Of a stretch of DNA of 64,000 nucleotides, positions 17,331 to 26,151 are shown piece by piece; the stretch's first letter is position 1, and every line of letters starts with the position of its first letter. The DNA is from DATHKG01 sp035489435 (GTDB taxonomy: Bacteria > Bacteroidota > Bacteroidia > Chitinophagales > Chitinophagaceae), in the NCBI GenBank assembly GCA_035489435.1, contig DATHKG010000023.1. One strand, 5' to 3'. Both the position numbers and the translations under genes were made by a program. The notes under the pieces are model-generated. The model was not told the origin of the DNA and made no database searches. It saw only the letters and a program-made list of their open reading frames with translations.

Positions 17331-18189
17331 AGATTCCTAAATGACCATCCCATAGTAAATTGTTTGAAATAAAATCATACCGACTTTTCACGTAAGCTGC
17401 CTTTCCATTTATTCCATTAACTGACAATTTTCGTATTAGATCCTTCAATTTCGGAAAGTCGGCATACATTTTTTTATACCCCCCCTCATGTAATGTATCA
17501 AAAACAGATTCTAGTTGATTCTCATATAACATGTCTAAAAGATTTGTCAAGTAAGATTGGAAGATACCCTTAATATCCCGTTCCTTGATTCTGCTGATTG
17601 TTTGCTTTAACTCATTTAACGGAGAACTATAGAGACCTAAAATCGCATCAACATTTTTTAGCAGATGCTTCTTAGTTATTAAACCCTTCAAATAGAAAAT
17701 GCAAAGAATGTCAATAGAATCAATGATTGTTCCAATTTGATTAGATAAAAAAAGTTCAATGAAAAAAGTATTAGCCCTGCCATCGTCGGTCGCAAAAAGA
17801 ACCCGATTACTGTTTTCCATAAAGTCATTTTCACCCCATCGACTAAGGTATAGAGACAATAAAGCACTCTGAAATTCACCATCGCTTTCCTTGAGTGTTT
17901 GTCCAGATACAATTGCAAAGTTTCTTACAAAAGGAATACATTCATATTTGATAGAATCTAGTTCACTGACATAATCAGATAAATGTAAGTCACTAATTAA
18001 CTGATTTAGTGTTTCTCGGGAATTGTCATAATATGATAAATATACAAATTTGCTACTACCAAATTCAGCTATAACTTCTTTAGTTATAAAAACATTCTCA
18101 AAAGATTTATCTAGAAGTTTAATTAGACTATTATCCTGAACAATGTGAAGTAAGTTGGATATTGTACATGCATCTAAAACAAGAATCAT
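17323..18189 (-). CDS. PIN-like nuclease domain protein, last gene of the SspBCD-like operon
   Basis: A 288-residue protein. The N-terminus M-I-L-V-L-D-A-C-T-I-S-N-L-L is a typical first strand of a PIN (VapC-like) ribonuclease/nuclease fold with acidic D6. Further acidic positions at usual spacings are E42 (V-I-A-E-F), D103/E105 and D135/D136 (F-A-T-D-D-G-R-A). The remaining ~150 residues are helical and unassigned. PIN domains cut RNA or, less often, DNA with a metal-binding acidic cluster. No VapB-like antitoxin is adjacent. Instead it follows an AAA ATPase gene by four bases, suggesting an ATPase-controlled nuclease arm of the defence system. The domain call rests on motif pattern only. 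Confidence 0.65.
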   Translation of the reverse strand: MILVLDACTISNLLHIVQDNSLIKLLDKSFENVFITKEVIAEFGSSKFVYLSYYDNSRETLNQLISDLHLSDYVSELDSIKYECIPFVRNFAIVSGQTLKESDGEFQSALLSLYLSRWGENDFMENSNRVLFATDDGRANTFFIELFLSNQIGTIIDSIDILCIFYLKGLITKKHLLKNVDAILGLYSSPLNELKQTISRIKERDIKGIFQSYLTNLLDMLYENQLESVFDTLHEGGYKKMYADFPKLKDLIRKLSVNGINGKAAYVKSRYDFISNNLLWDGHLGISK

Positions 18190-18193
18190 TTTG

Positions 18194-19354
18194 CTATTTT
18201 TTCCATGAGGGAATTTCTGAACTTATCTTCTCGACAAATTCTTTTGTAATACTTGGTGGGATTGGGTTTTCTAATAAGGCTAATTCTAAAATTAACGACA
18301 ATGTCTCATTAATTTTTCTTAACGATTTTCTACCAATGTTAGATATAATGAACTTAATTGACGCTTCCTGATATGGATAATATAGATCATTATCATTTAT
18401 AAATTCCGGTTTTCTAAAATTTGGATGATTTAGTAAATTTCTAATGTATATTAAAGATTCTTCCTCATTTGGTTCATCGAAATCAATATGAATTTTTGCC
18501 CTTGATGCTAAGGCCTCACCAAGAATGATCGACAAATCTTCGAATGCATCAAAACCTTTTAATGTAAAATTTAGAAAAATTGTAAGATTATTAGGGGTTT
18601 TATCAATTAACTGTCGAAGAAAAGTAGTGAATCTATCTTGAGTAATTTTTGGCAATGACTCAATGTCTTCGAATTCATCTATCCAAAGAAAGACTGCGGA
18701 ATAAATTTTTTTTTGATGGGTGATAGTATTAAAAATACCGCTTAATAGATTTACAATTTGCTCATCATCCTCTAATCCGAGGGGCAAATTGAGTTTTTTG
18801 AGAGTGGCTTTTGTTATATCACCATATAGATAGTCCCTTAAGGCGTCCTTTGAATTTTCAAATCCTATTTCTGGAAATAGAGAGTTTTGAACTCCGTCCA
18901 CTCCAAGAAATTTTTTTAAAAAAAGTCCTATTATACTATCTGTAGTATTTGCTTCAATAATACGCGGAGCCTCTGCCTTAAACTCGGTCTTCACCAGGCC
19001 AAAATCTTCCACTATATTTTCAAAATTTAATTGCCCCATTAACGATCTTAAAAACGATTGTACGGGATCTTTTGTACTTCTAGGTAGATTTACTTTTATA
19101 TTTTTAGTCTTCTTGCCAAAATTGTCATGAATAAAATTTGTTTTGGTATAATAATTAGCCGCATGAGTCTTACCGCTTCCATATCTTCCCCAGTTAATCA
19201 CTATTCTTGAAGGAGATGTTGCTATACTGCTCTGTATTCGTTGATTAAGTTTTTCTTTCAATTTGTCCATGCCTATCCAAACTAACTCCTCTGCTGTGTT
19301 AGATGGGCTAATTCGGAAAGGGTTATTTGTCAGTTTATAATTTTCAAAATCCAT
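18194..19354 (-). CDS. AAA ATPase (ORC/Cdc6 or KAP-like P-loop) of the defence operon
   Basis: A 386-residue P-loop ATPase. An N-terminal N-P-F-R motif (residues 11-14) of the kind found in many bacterial AAA ATPases is followed by Walker A G-R-Y-G-S-G-K-T (56-63) and Walker B F-L-W-I-D-E-F-E-D (about 220-228). A lid-like helical region ends in I-G-R-K-S-L-R-K-I-N-E-T-L. No nuclease motif is visible in it. It is placed between an unknown winged-helix-like gene (three bases upstream) and the PIN-like gene (four bases downstream). I infer it couples sensing to the PIN nuclease or loads it on DNA; it could also be a second motor of the modification complex. Confidence 0.8.
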   Translation of the reverse strand: MDFENYKLTNNPFRISPSNTAEELVWIGMDKLKEKLNQRIQSSIATSPSRIVINWGRYGSGKTHAANYYTKTNFIHDNFGKKTKNIKVNLPRSTKDPVQSFLRSLMGQLNFENIVEDFGLVKTEFKAEAPRIIEANTTDSIIGLFLKKFLGVDGVQNSLFPEIGFENSKDALRDYLYGDITKATLKKLNLPLGLEDDEQIVNLLSGIFNTITHQKKIYSAVFLWIDEFEDIESLPKITQDRFTTFLRQLIDKTPNNLTIFLNFTLKGFDAFEDLSIILGEALASRAKIHIDFDEPNEEESLIYIRNLLNHPNFRKPEFINDNDLYYPYQEASIKFIISNIGRKSLRKINETLSLILELALLENPIPPSITKEFVEKISSEIPSWKK

Positions 19355-19357
19355 TGC

Positions 19358-20518
19358 CTAAGTAATTTTCTTTAATGAGCCGTCATTTTCAGAAGGAAAC
19401 CAATCCATTATGTAACCTTTTCCATCTAATTTAAACAAATATCTTTTTATCTCCCCATATTCGAGAAGAATTCCTTCTCTAAGCAAACACATAATAGCAA
19501 TATATTCAATAGCTTGAGAAGCAGCAATTCGATTTGGTGCAAGGGTCTTAAAATTTATGAAAGCATAATTTAAATATTTCTCTATTTTTTTATCTGATTC
19601 GAAGTCCGCTTTTGGATTTAAATCATAAATTAATGAAAAGGTTTTTACGTAGTCACTCTCCACAAACGCGTCAATGTCGAATATCTCATTAATTTTGCCT
19701 AACAATTTAGTTCCGGACCCGGAAAGCTTTAAGATGTTTTGTTTATGCTTAACTTGATCTATCAAATCAAGATCTAGAAGCCAGCTGATGCGAGGCTCAA
19801 TGATGCTTTCATAACTTCTTATCTTCAAGGTCTTACTTTTTTGTTTTCTTTCAAAGTCAATCGCCTTGTTCCTCAAATCTTTATCTAGATACGGTATAGC
19901 AAGATAACGTGTAATCTGATCACTTAATTCCTCAAGAAATAATTGCTTAACAAATGCATATTTACCAAATTTTGTGTCGCCAGAAGATGCATCTTTTGAA
20001 AGAATTGATAGTATTGTTTTGATGTAGAAGAAATCTTTTTGCAACAACTGTTTTAGAAAAAAAAATTTATCCAATGCGTTTAAAACGAAAACATTTCCAG
20101 TTCCCACATTAAGATCAAACAGTGATATTGGCTGAATAACTTTTTGCTCTTCAATAAATTTGAACTTATTCCCTTCCTTTTGATAACGTTCTTGAATCAC
20201 TTTGTAAACTTTAGCGTATTTCGTTAAAATGTATGAATAATTGTTTCTTGCTATGATCGAGAGAGATTCAGCTAGTCGAGTATAAGGCTCAGACGAAGCA
20301 CCGGTTCCTAAAGATTCAATAATCCCTTTACTATCCTTCCTATAATAAAAGGAATAATTTTCTAGTTGCTGTTGAATTTCATTAGACCCACTGATTCTTT
20401 CAAAGTATTTATTGAAAGAACTAATAGATATAAAATCTTTATCAAAATATTGCTGCACTAGTAGCTTTAGATAGCCAAGACGGCGAACTTTTGTATGTGT
20501 ATTTATATGGTCAAACAA
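19358..20518 (-). CDS. unknown protein with probable winged-helix segment, partner of AAA ATPase
   Basis: A 386-residue soluble protein with no recognised family. A segment in the middle (P-R-I-S-W-L-L-D-L-D-L-I followed by L-K-L-S-G-S-G-T-K-L-L) has the pattern of a winged-helix DNA-binding domain: recognition helix, short wing, then T-x-x-G-like turn. The N-terminal ~120 residues are helical (L-G-Y-L-K-L-L-V-Q-Q-Y, Y-T-R-L-A-E-S-L). The gene lies between the SspD-like gene (32 bases upstream) and the AAA ATPase, and is very AT-rich. Possible roles are a DNA-reading subunit or a regulator; both are inference. Confidence 0.65.
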   Translation of the reverse strand: MFDHINTHTKVRRLGYLKLLVQQYFDKDFISISSFNKYFERISGSNEIQQQLENYSFYYRKDSKGIIESLGTGASSEPYTRLAESLSIIARNNYSYILTKYAKVYKVIQERYQKEGNKFKFIEEQKVIQPISLFDLNVGTGNVFVLNALDKFFFLKQLLQKDFFYIKTILSILSKDASSGDTKFGKYAFVKQLFLEELSDQITRYLAIPYLDKDLRNKAIDFERKQKSKTLKIRSYESIIEPRISWLLDLDLIDQVKHKQNILKLSGSGTKLLGKINEIFDIDAFVESDYVKTFSLIYDLNPKADFESDKKIEKYLNYAFINFKTLAPNRIAASQAIEYIAIMCLLREGILLEYGEIKRYLFKLDGKGYIMDWFPSENDGSLKKIT

Positions 20519-20550
20519 AATTCCAGAAAAATTTATTCTATATTAATAAA

Positions 20551-21654
20551 TTAGATAAAACAAGCAGCACAACCTTCCCCTTCAGCTTCTTCTAAAACAA
20601 TATCTTTCCAATCTTTTTTTGTAATACCGGCCTTCTCTTGTTTTTTGATAAAATCTTCTTTTATCCGTTGCATTCTTTCGGGTAGAACTAATTCTGCAAG
20701 CGATTCATCCTGGCACCAAGTATAGCCATCCTTTTCATATTCCATTGCTTTGGCAAACCGTTCAGGGTGCTGCTCATAGAGCCATACCCATTCAATTTTT
20801 TGCTGGAAGAAACAGAAATAACAGCCAGACCGGCTGCGGGCATACTGGCCTTCTTTACCATTTACTACAAAATCAACTTTCTTATAATACTGTGGTATAC
20901 CCACGCCACTTTTTTCAAGAATATTGAAAATATCATCCCTGATTAAAATCTCATCATTGTCAATAAGGCCAAAACCATGTTCCTGTGCCAAAGGATAGTC
21001 TGTTGTTTTGAGGAAGGAAAATACCATAGAATTGAACACCTTTACATCAGTTTCCATGAACTGTTGGAGCTTTTGAATGGCAGTATAAGATTGGGAAACC
21101 GGCTGCGCCAAGATTTGCTCAAATCGGTTTGTAGTAGCGGCGAAATCCAGACTCTTATACAACCTTAGAAGCTGATCAATATTTTTATTGTAAAGGACTT
21201 TAATAATTACGTCTTCACTCCAAATATTCTGCCTGAAAGGAAAAATACTTTGAATATTGGACTTTCGGGAAATATATCCTTCCCGGTCCTCATCACCTCT
21301 TATACCAACATAAGAAATCACCGGGTCGTTGCCGACAAATTTCTCAAAGGGTTCGAGTTTCAGTTTCTTTGTACACCATCTTGAATTGGAAGACGGCAGA
21401 TACCCCCCATACATCTTTAGAAAATGATCAAAGGGATCTTCATTTTTTCCGTCAGTCGCCTGGAGCTGAATAATCTTTTTTCCCAGATAAATTTCAAGAT
21501 TTTTAATTAACTGATAAGTCTCTGCTAATTCTTTCCCCGTATCACAGGTATAATACTCAATATCCAGTTGAGGATATTTATCCTTCATATAGATAGCAAG
21601 TGCAGCACTGTCCTTTCCCCCTGAAATTCCTAATAAATGCCTGACTTTTTTCAT
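20551..21654 (-). CDS. sspD: DndC/SspD-like PP-loop ATP pyrophosphatase for DNA phosphorothioation
   Basis: A 367-residue member of the PAPS-reductase/DndC group. The PP-loop S-G-G-K-D-S is at residues 11-16, followed by Y-T-C-D-T-G-K-E-L. The C-terminal half holds cysteines suited to an iron-sulfur cluster: S-G-C-Y-F-C-F-F-Q and G-C-A-A-C near the end. In described systems DndC or SspD activates the DNA backbone with ATP and hands over sulfur supplied by a cysteine desulfurase. The start codon overlaps the stop of the upstream ATPase gene (ATGA), tying it into one operon with the SspC- and SspB-like genes. The set SspB-SspC-SspD without DndB, DndD or DndE on this strand favours the Ssp type over classical Dnd. 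The symbol is by homology and context. Confidence 0.82.
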   Translation of the reverse strand: MKKVRHLLGISGGKDSAALAIYMKDKYPQLDIEYYTCDTGKELAETYQLIKNLEIYLGKKIIQLQATDGKNEDPFDHFLKMYGGYLPSSNSRWCTKKLKLEPFEKFVGNDPVISYVGIRGDEDREGYISRKSNIQSIFPFRQNIWSEDVIIKVLYNKNIDQLLRLYKSLDFAATTNRFEQILAQPVSQSYTAIQKLQQFMETDVKVFNSMVFSFLKTTDYPLAQEHGFGLIDNDEILIRDDIFNILEKSGVGIPQYYKKVDFVVNGKEGQYARSRSGCYFCFFQQKIEWVWLYEQHPERFAKAMEYEKDGYTWCQDESLAELVLPERMQRIKEDFIKKQEKAGITKKDWKDIVLEEAEGEGCAACFI

Positions 21655-24600
21655 TTTTGTAATAAGTCTTTTAGAATATTTGCGAGCGCTGCTATATTAA
21701 GTGTCTTATCCTTTGAAAGCTTCGTCCTGATAAGATTTTCAACTTTGCCTACTTCAGCTCTCTTCGTTTTGGGCAACCGCACTAAACTCTTTTGGATACC
21801 GTTAACAAATGAACTCATTTCGATGCCTAATATGTCTTCCTTTTCCTCATCGAGATCAGCGGGAGAAAGATTGGTCAGGCTGTCGAGCTCCAGCATGATG
21901 TTTTTAAACTTGTCATGCAGCAAAAATTCCTCCTCGTCCCGGATAATTTCAAGAGATTTACCGAGGACTGCTTGGCCTATTGAATTAAGCCACGCTTTTC
22001 TATCATCCAACCCTGAATCTAATCGTTGAATGAAGGTCTTCTGATGCGGCAAACATAAATGCTTTTTCAGTTTTTTAAACCTGCCCTGCAATCTCTTTTT
22101 ATAATTATCAAAGGACAGCTCTTCCCCGATAAATTCTGATAAGATAAACACTTCAAAGCGGTTTAATAAGCCATCATAACTACCCCGCAATTCACGAATA
22201 GAATCTTGCAATTTAGTTATATAAGCATGTAATTTTTCTTTAGACTTTTGTAAGGACTGCTCAGTATAACCTAAAGCCATTGGAAAATCTTCAAAGAATG
22301 ATTTTTCCGGATCTTTCGGATTCCCGATTGCATCACGCAATGCAAGGGTTTCCTTTTTTAATCGTTTTGTATGCCGTGAATATTCTGGCAACCCTCTATA
22401 AAAAGTAAGAAAAGGCTTAATCGTCTCAATAAAGGTTTGGTTATCGAGCTTTTCTTTGGAATGCTGATTCAGGAATACGCGATAACTGTTAAAAATATCC
22501 AGCTTAACACCTTCAATATCAAACGTTTTAAATTCGTAATCATTCGGGTATTTTAACATAAGCTCCAGCACTTCATCCGTAATGTAGGGGATGTAGCCGC
22601 TTTCACCAAACAATGCGTAATCATCACGTTTAATAAAAAAGAAAGACGCAGCCCAAAAGTCTATTAACCCTTGTTTCAATTTGAATGGCCGCTTCGTAAG
22701 TGGGGCCATGTATTCAGCAATCGACCTCCGGGATTGCTTTGCACTGTTTAAAAACTCAATTGAGTAATCCCATAAGTGATTAAACGACGATTTTTTAGAA
22801 ACCTGTGTACTGAAATTTATCTGATCTGAATATAACGTAATACCATTTTCCTTTAACAGCGTTAGATAAATCGTCTTTTCTGGCGGGAACTTATTACTCT
22901 CAAAACCAAGATCCGGCTTGTTCCAGTTATCAACCAAAGCTCGGAGATAGTTCTTCTTGGCGGTATGAATAGAACCGGATATTTTATGCTTATTAACCAG
23001 TTCGTTCTTAAACACCGGTGTTTTTGGATACACCTGCAGACATATTTGAGAAAGTAATTTGTTGAAATCCTTCTTACTGGCAATTTTTATTACCTGCCCT
23101 TTGAAAATCCACTTCAGGTCAGATTTCTTTGAGTACAGGTTGTTCATGATATAGTGCGTCAGCAAATTTTTCTGATGAAGCAAAATGTTATTGAGCTCCT
23201 TTACGGCGACGCGGTCTTCTTCATTTTCCGCAATTACTTTTTTTGTTTTTTCAATCTCAAAAAGCTGATTATTGATCACTTTTGAATTTTGATAGAATCC
23301 GTAAATGATAGCTTCTTTCTGATCGACAGATTCCTTTTTGACTTCATTAATAGTTATTTTTTCATTGAAAATTAGATTAATAAACCCATCAATTTCATCC
23401 ATGGGAACTTCCGAAATAGGATGCTCAGAAATTTTGAATTCAAAAATCCGCGGTGTCCCGTTGAGATAAGAATAAGATTTAGCAAAGACAGGTGGTAACG
23501 GGTAATACCTGTTTAACAGTGTCGCTATATCGCTGATTTCATTTACTTTTTTCCCCGCTTCTATTAAGGCAGAAGAAATATCTAAGTCCGTTCCCTCCGA
23601 CAATACAAACCGCCTATTATAACTACGGAAAAGAATTATTTTTTTGTTTTCCAGGTTATCTATCAGTTTGCTCGCGTCTTTAATACCCAGACAAATGGCT
23701 GCATATTTAACTAAAAACTCCTTTCCCAAATCAGACCCCGCAACTGAATTCATATTAAGCAGTCCAATGGTCTTTAAGATTTTGCCATAGTTTGATATTT
23801 CATCATCAAACAATCGCTCTGCTGCATCTAAAGAGCTTTTGATGGCAGCCCAGGTCGCGAAGTCCGGGTTATATCGAGAACTGATAAAAGAGTAAAAATT
23901 GAATTCAAGATAATCATATACACAGGCAATATTATAAAAAGGATTTTGCGTTTTATCAAAGCTGTTAATTCCGGTATGATCCGTGGATTCGAGAAATGAA
24001 AATAATGACCTTTCATTTTGTCCATACTTTTGCAAAGAAAGCGTTAGTATATTGGCCGCCATCAAATCAAGGGGAAACAGTTTTTCGGAAACCTCGCTCG
24101 CATAGCCGGGATTAATATTAAACACTTTTGACTTTTTAGTAAGTGCCAAGGCGAGTTGTATATCGGATTCAACCTTCTTTTCCATTTTTCCAGTCTTCAG
24201 GTGTTCTGAAGCAAGGAAAAGTAGCTGTTCGATTGGTTCGTTGAACGTAATTTCTCTGAACCTACCTTTTACTTTTGACCATTCCTGTTTCTGCGTATTG
24301 TTTAAACCAAATGCATACGCATCAAAGTTTTGATGAATGGTGGTGATCAGAATTATGTTGTGATCAGGATTATTTGCAAATTCTGAAAGTTGTTGTATGA
24401 AGTATAACTCTTTTTCCGGAGAATTTTGAGATGCAAATTCCAGGAACTTACCAAACTCATCAATGCAGATGACAAGTAATGGGCTTTTCTTGCCTAAATC
24501 ATGATACTGGTTAAAAATTTCCGAGAGTATATTTTCACTCTTGTGCTTTGATAGATTGATCTCAAAAAAATCTGCAAACGCAGTAATGACAGATTTATAT

Positions 24601-24872
24601 TCTCCGATGAAATTGATCACTTCAACTGCGGGGTTGGACAATAAATTAATTGCAAAGAATTTTTTCTTCTTAATCAAGCTTTGCTGAAATGCCCATAAAA
24701 AAGAGGATTTACCCGTACCATACGACCCGATAAGATTGAAAGAACGAATACCATTCTTAAAATCACTGGTGATCTGATTGACAACTCTGGTAGCATTCGG
24801 TGTCGGTATATAGTGTATTTCCCGGCCGGAATCACGTATAATGTTGGTAGATGTGGTGAATTTAGTTTGCAT
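21651..24872 (-). CDS. sspC: SspC-like large P-loop ATPase of the phosphorothioation cassette
   Basis: A 1073-residue protein. The Walker A motif G-S-Y-G-T-G-K-S-S is at residues 49-57 and Walker B V-I-C-I-D-E-F-G-K-F at about 134-143. The rest is long, largely helical, with charged segments near the middle and C-terminus and no nuclease motif I can see. The preferred start is the ATG at 24872 (M-Q-T-K-F-T-T-S-T-N), which overlaps the DUF4007 gene stop by 11 bases; an open frame to 24992 would overlap that gene by 131 bases and looks wrong. In the Ssp system the ATPase SspC is needed with SspB and SspD for single-strand sulfur insertion. Assignment rests on size, P-loop and gene order. Confidence 0.78.
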   Translation of the reverse strand: MQTKFTTSTNIIRDSGREIHYIPTPNATRVVNQITSDFKNGIRSFNLIGSYGTGKSSFLWAFQQSLIKKKKFFAINLLSNPAVEVINFIGEYKSVITAFADFFEINLSKHKSENILSEIFNQYHDLGKKSPLLVICIDEFGKFLEFASQNSPEKELYFIQQLSEFANNPDHNIILITTIHQNFDAYAFGLNNTQKQEWSKVKGRFREITFNEPIEQLLFLASEHLKTGKMEKKVESDIQLALALTKKSKVFNINPGYASEVSEKLFPLDLMAANILTLSLQKYGQNERSLFSFLESTDHTGINSFDKTQNPFYNIACVYDYLEFNFYSFISSRYNPDFATWAAIKSSLDAAERLFDDEISNYGKILKTIGLLNMNSVAGSDLGKEFLVKYAAICLGIKDASKLIDNLENKKIILFRSYNRRFVLSEGTDLDISSALIEAGKKVNEISDIATLLNRYYPLPPVFAKSYSYLNGTPRIFEFKISEHPISEVPMDEIDGFINLIFNEKITINEVKKESVDQKEAIIYGFYQNSKVINNQLFEIEKTKKVIAENEEDRVAVKELNNILLHQKNLLTHYIMNNLYSKKSDLKWIFKGQVIKIASKKDFNKLLSQICLQVYPKTPVFKNELVNKHKISGSIHTAKKNYLRALVDNWNKPDLGFESNKFPPEKTIYLTLLKENGITLYSDQINFSTQVSKKSSFNHLWDYSIEFLNSAKQSRRSIAEYMAPLTKRPFKLKQGLIDFWAASFFFIKRDDYALFGESGYIPYITDEVLELMLKYPNDYEFKTFDIEGVKLDIFNSYRVFLNQHSKEKLDNQTFIETIKPFLTFYRGLPEYSRHTKRLKKETLALRDAIGNPKDPEKSFFEDFPMALGYTEQSLQKSKEKLHAYITKLQDSIRELRGSYDGLLNRFEVFILSEFIGEELSFDNYKKRLQGRFKKLKKHLCLPHQKTFIQRLDSGLDDRKAWLNSIGQAVLGKSLEIIRDEEEFLLHDKFKNIMLELDSLTNLSPADLDEEKEDILGIEMSSFVNGIQKSLVRLPKTKRAEVGKVENLIRTKLSKDKTLNIAALANILKDLLQK

Positions 24873-25728
24873 AATATTTATCCAAAATTGATAATGCGGA
24901 AGGTTTCTTTTTGAATTGTATTTCCTTAACGCCTGCCTGATCGTTAAAAATGATGTACCGATGCTTTGCAGCAATACTCTCAATCTTTGCAAGTATTCCT
25001 GACCGGTTCATTGCGAAAACAGTTCCTACCCCGTTGTAATCCTGTTCAAGATTGATTAAATTAATTGATAAATCGAAACCTTCAGTGTCGAGAATGGCAA
25101 ATAAGATTACTTCATCAGGAATTTCGCGCCTTTCACTATTTTCAATTAAGAAAAAGTCTTCCCTCCCTTTACTGAAAGACTTAACAAGGTCTAATTCTGT
25201 GAGTAGTCCGGAAAAATTATCTTCTTTGTCCTTAACTTGCGCATCGGAACGCAAATACATTTTTGACAGCACTGAAAAATCTTCCAAGAGTGTTTTTTCA
25301 TTTGCCTGGAAAGATTTTTCAATCGATGATTTTCTTTTAATGTAGGCAATATAATTGTCTCTGGTAAATTCCATTTTCTCTCTGCGCAGCTCATTAAAGA
25401 CAATTGAGTAACTCGACGAAAAACCTCGCTTTACTAATTGGTAGTGTAATAACCATAGGCTTGCTTCATCCTCCAGGTACGGGTCGTAACCATCATCAGC
25501 CAATAGCTTATCTGCGAATGGAGTTAGCACATCGTCAGCTGACAGGAGATCAAATGCCTTCATCCAAAAACGAATGGACGTCACCATATTTTTTCCCACT
25601 CCCAGTACAACTACTGCATCTTCATCATTGAAAGATTTCCCAGATTTAATCAGGTCATAGCCCTTCTTTAACCAAAGCTGCCGGCATTGAAAGGATTCAT
25701 GACCACTAAAAATGTATTTTTTTGCCAT
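24862..25728 (-). CDS. sspB: DUF4007 protein, SspB-like (candidate nickase of the phosphorothioation cassette)
   Basis: A 288-residue protein with the clear DUF4007 pattern: F-S-G-H-E-S-F-Q-C-R-Q-L-W-L-K-K-G-Y-D, D-A-V-V-V-L-G-V-G-K-N-M-V-T-S-I-R-F-W, and D-P-Y-L-E-D-E-A-S-L-W-L-L-H. DUF4007 proteins are found beside DndC-like genes, and SspB of this family has been described as a DNA nickase required for phosphorothioation. It is the first gene of the leftward operon; about 70 bases upstream lies a strong inverted repeat. No cysteine desulfurase (SspA/DndA) gene is present in the window, so sulfur must come from a host IscS/SufS-type enzyme or a distant gene. Confidence 0.83.
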   Translation of the reverse strand: MAKKYIFSGHESFQCRQLWLKKGYDLIKSGKSFNDEDAVVVLGVGKNMVTSIRFWMKAFDLLSADDVLTPFADKLLADDGYDPYLEDEASLWLLHYQLVKRGFSSSYSIVFNELRREKMEFTRDNYIAYIKRKSSIEKSFQANEKTLLEDFSVLSKMYLRSDAQVKDKEDNFSGLLTELDLVKSFSKGREDFFLIENSERREIPDEVILFAILDTEGFDLSINLINLEQDYNGVGTVFAMNRSGILAKIESIAAKHRYIIFNDQAGVKEIQFKKKPSALSILDKYYAN

Positions 25729-26151
25729 AAATTCGGTAATTCGTAAAGCTAAGTAATTGTGTTATAGCATATTCGAAGGTTGTAAATATGTGAAGAACTA
25801 GTATTTTGAAGTTAGCGACCTCAAAATACTACATTTTTTAGCAAATTAACCAGACGGTCTATTCTTGGAAAACCTAAATCTTCAAATTGGCTTAAATACC
25901 TAATTGCGGCGGAAAATCCGCAAAGACATAGGGAGTACCCTAGTGTAGTGTTATCGCCATTGTCAGCGTTTCGTTCCATAGCAAGTCAGAGAAGTTCGAT
26001 AGAAACTCTTTCTTCCAGTTATAGATCTAGTCATAGATCCGGCAGGATTAATGGTAAAAGATAATTTATCACATAATGTTGGCTAAAAGAGTTCATATCA
26101 ACTGAAAAATATTCATTCACTTAGCTGGAACTTAACACCAAAAGGCTACAA
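25729..26151. other. promoter-bearing gap upstream of the SspB-like gene
   Basis: About 420 bases with no gene. Apart from the inverted repeat at 25799-25831, I see only AT-rich sequence. The leftward promoter of the sspBCD-like operon must lie here unless the genes are read through from the NUDIX gene, whose stop is at 26152. Confidence 0.45.
25799..25831. promoter_or_regulatory. perfect 11-bp inverted repeat upstream of the SspB-like gene (operator or terminator)
   Basis: Arms TAGTATTTTGA (25799-25809) and TCAAAATACTA (25821-25831) are exact reverse complements around an 11-base loop. On the plus strand the second arm is followed by C-A-T-T-T-T-T-T, as in a terminator, but no rightward gene ends here. 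Its position 71-103 bases before the SspB-like start codon suits an operator for a dimeric repressor. No regulator gene is adjacent, although the winged-helix-like protein of the operon is a candidate. Confidence 0.55.

Noticed and set aside
17323..18189. VapC toxin of a VapBC toxin-antitoxin pair
   Set aside because: The protein is twice the usual length, and no small antitoxin gene precedes it; it follows an ATPase in an operon.
12185..25728. Classical DndABCDE plus DndFGH locus
   Set aside because: No DndB or DndE is recognised, the modification operon starts with DUF4007, and its ATPase lacks the DndD architecture. The Ssp layout fits better.
25799..25831. Ordinary terminator of a rightward gene
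   Set aside because: No rightward gene ends near it; the nearest genes on both sides are leftward. Left as operator candidate.
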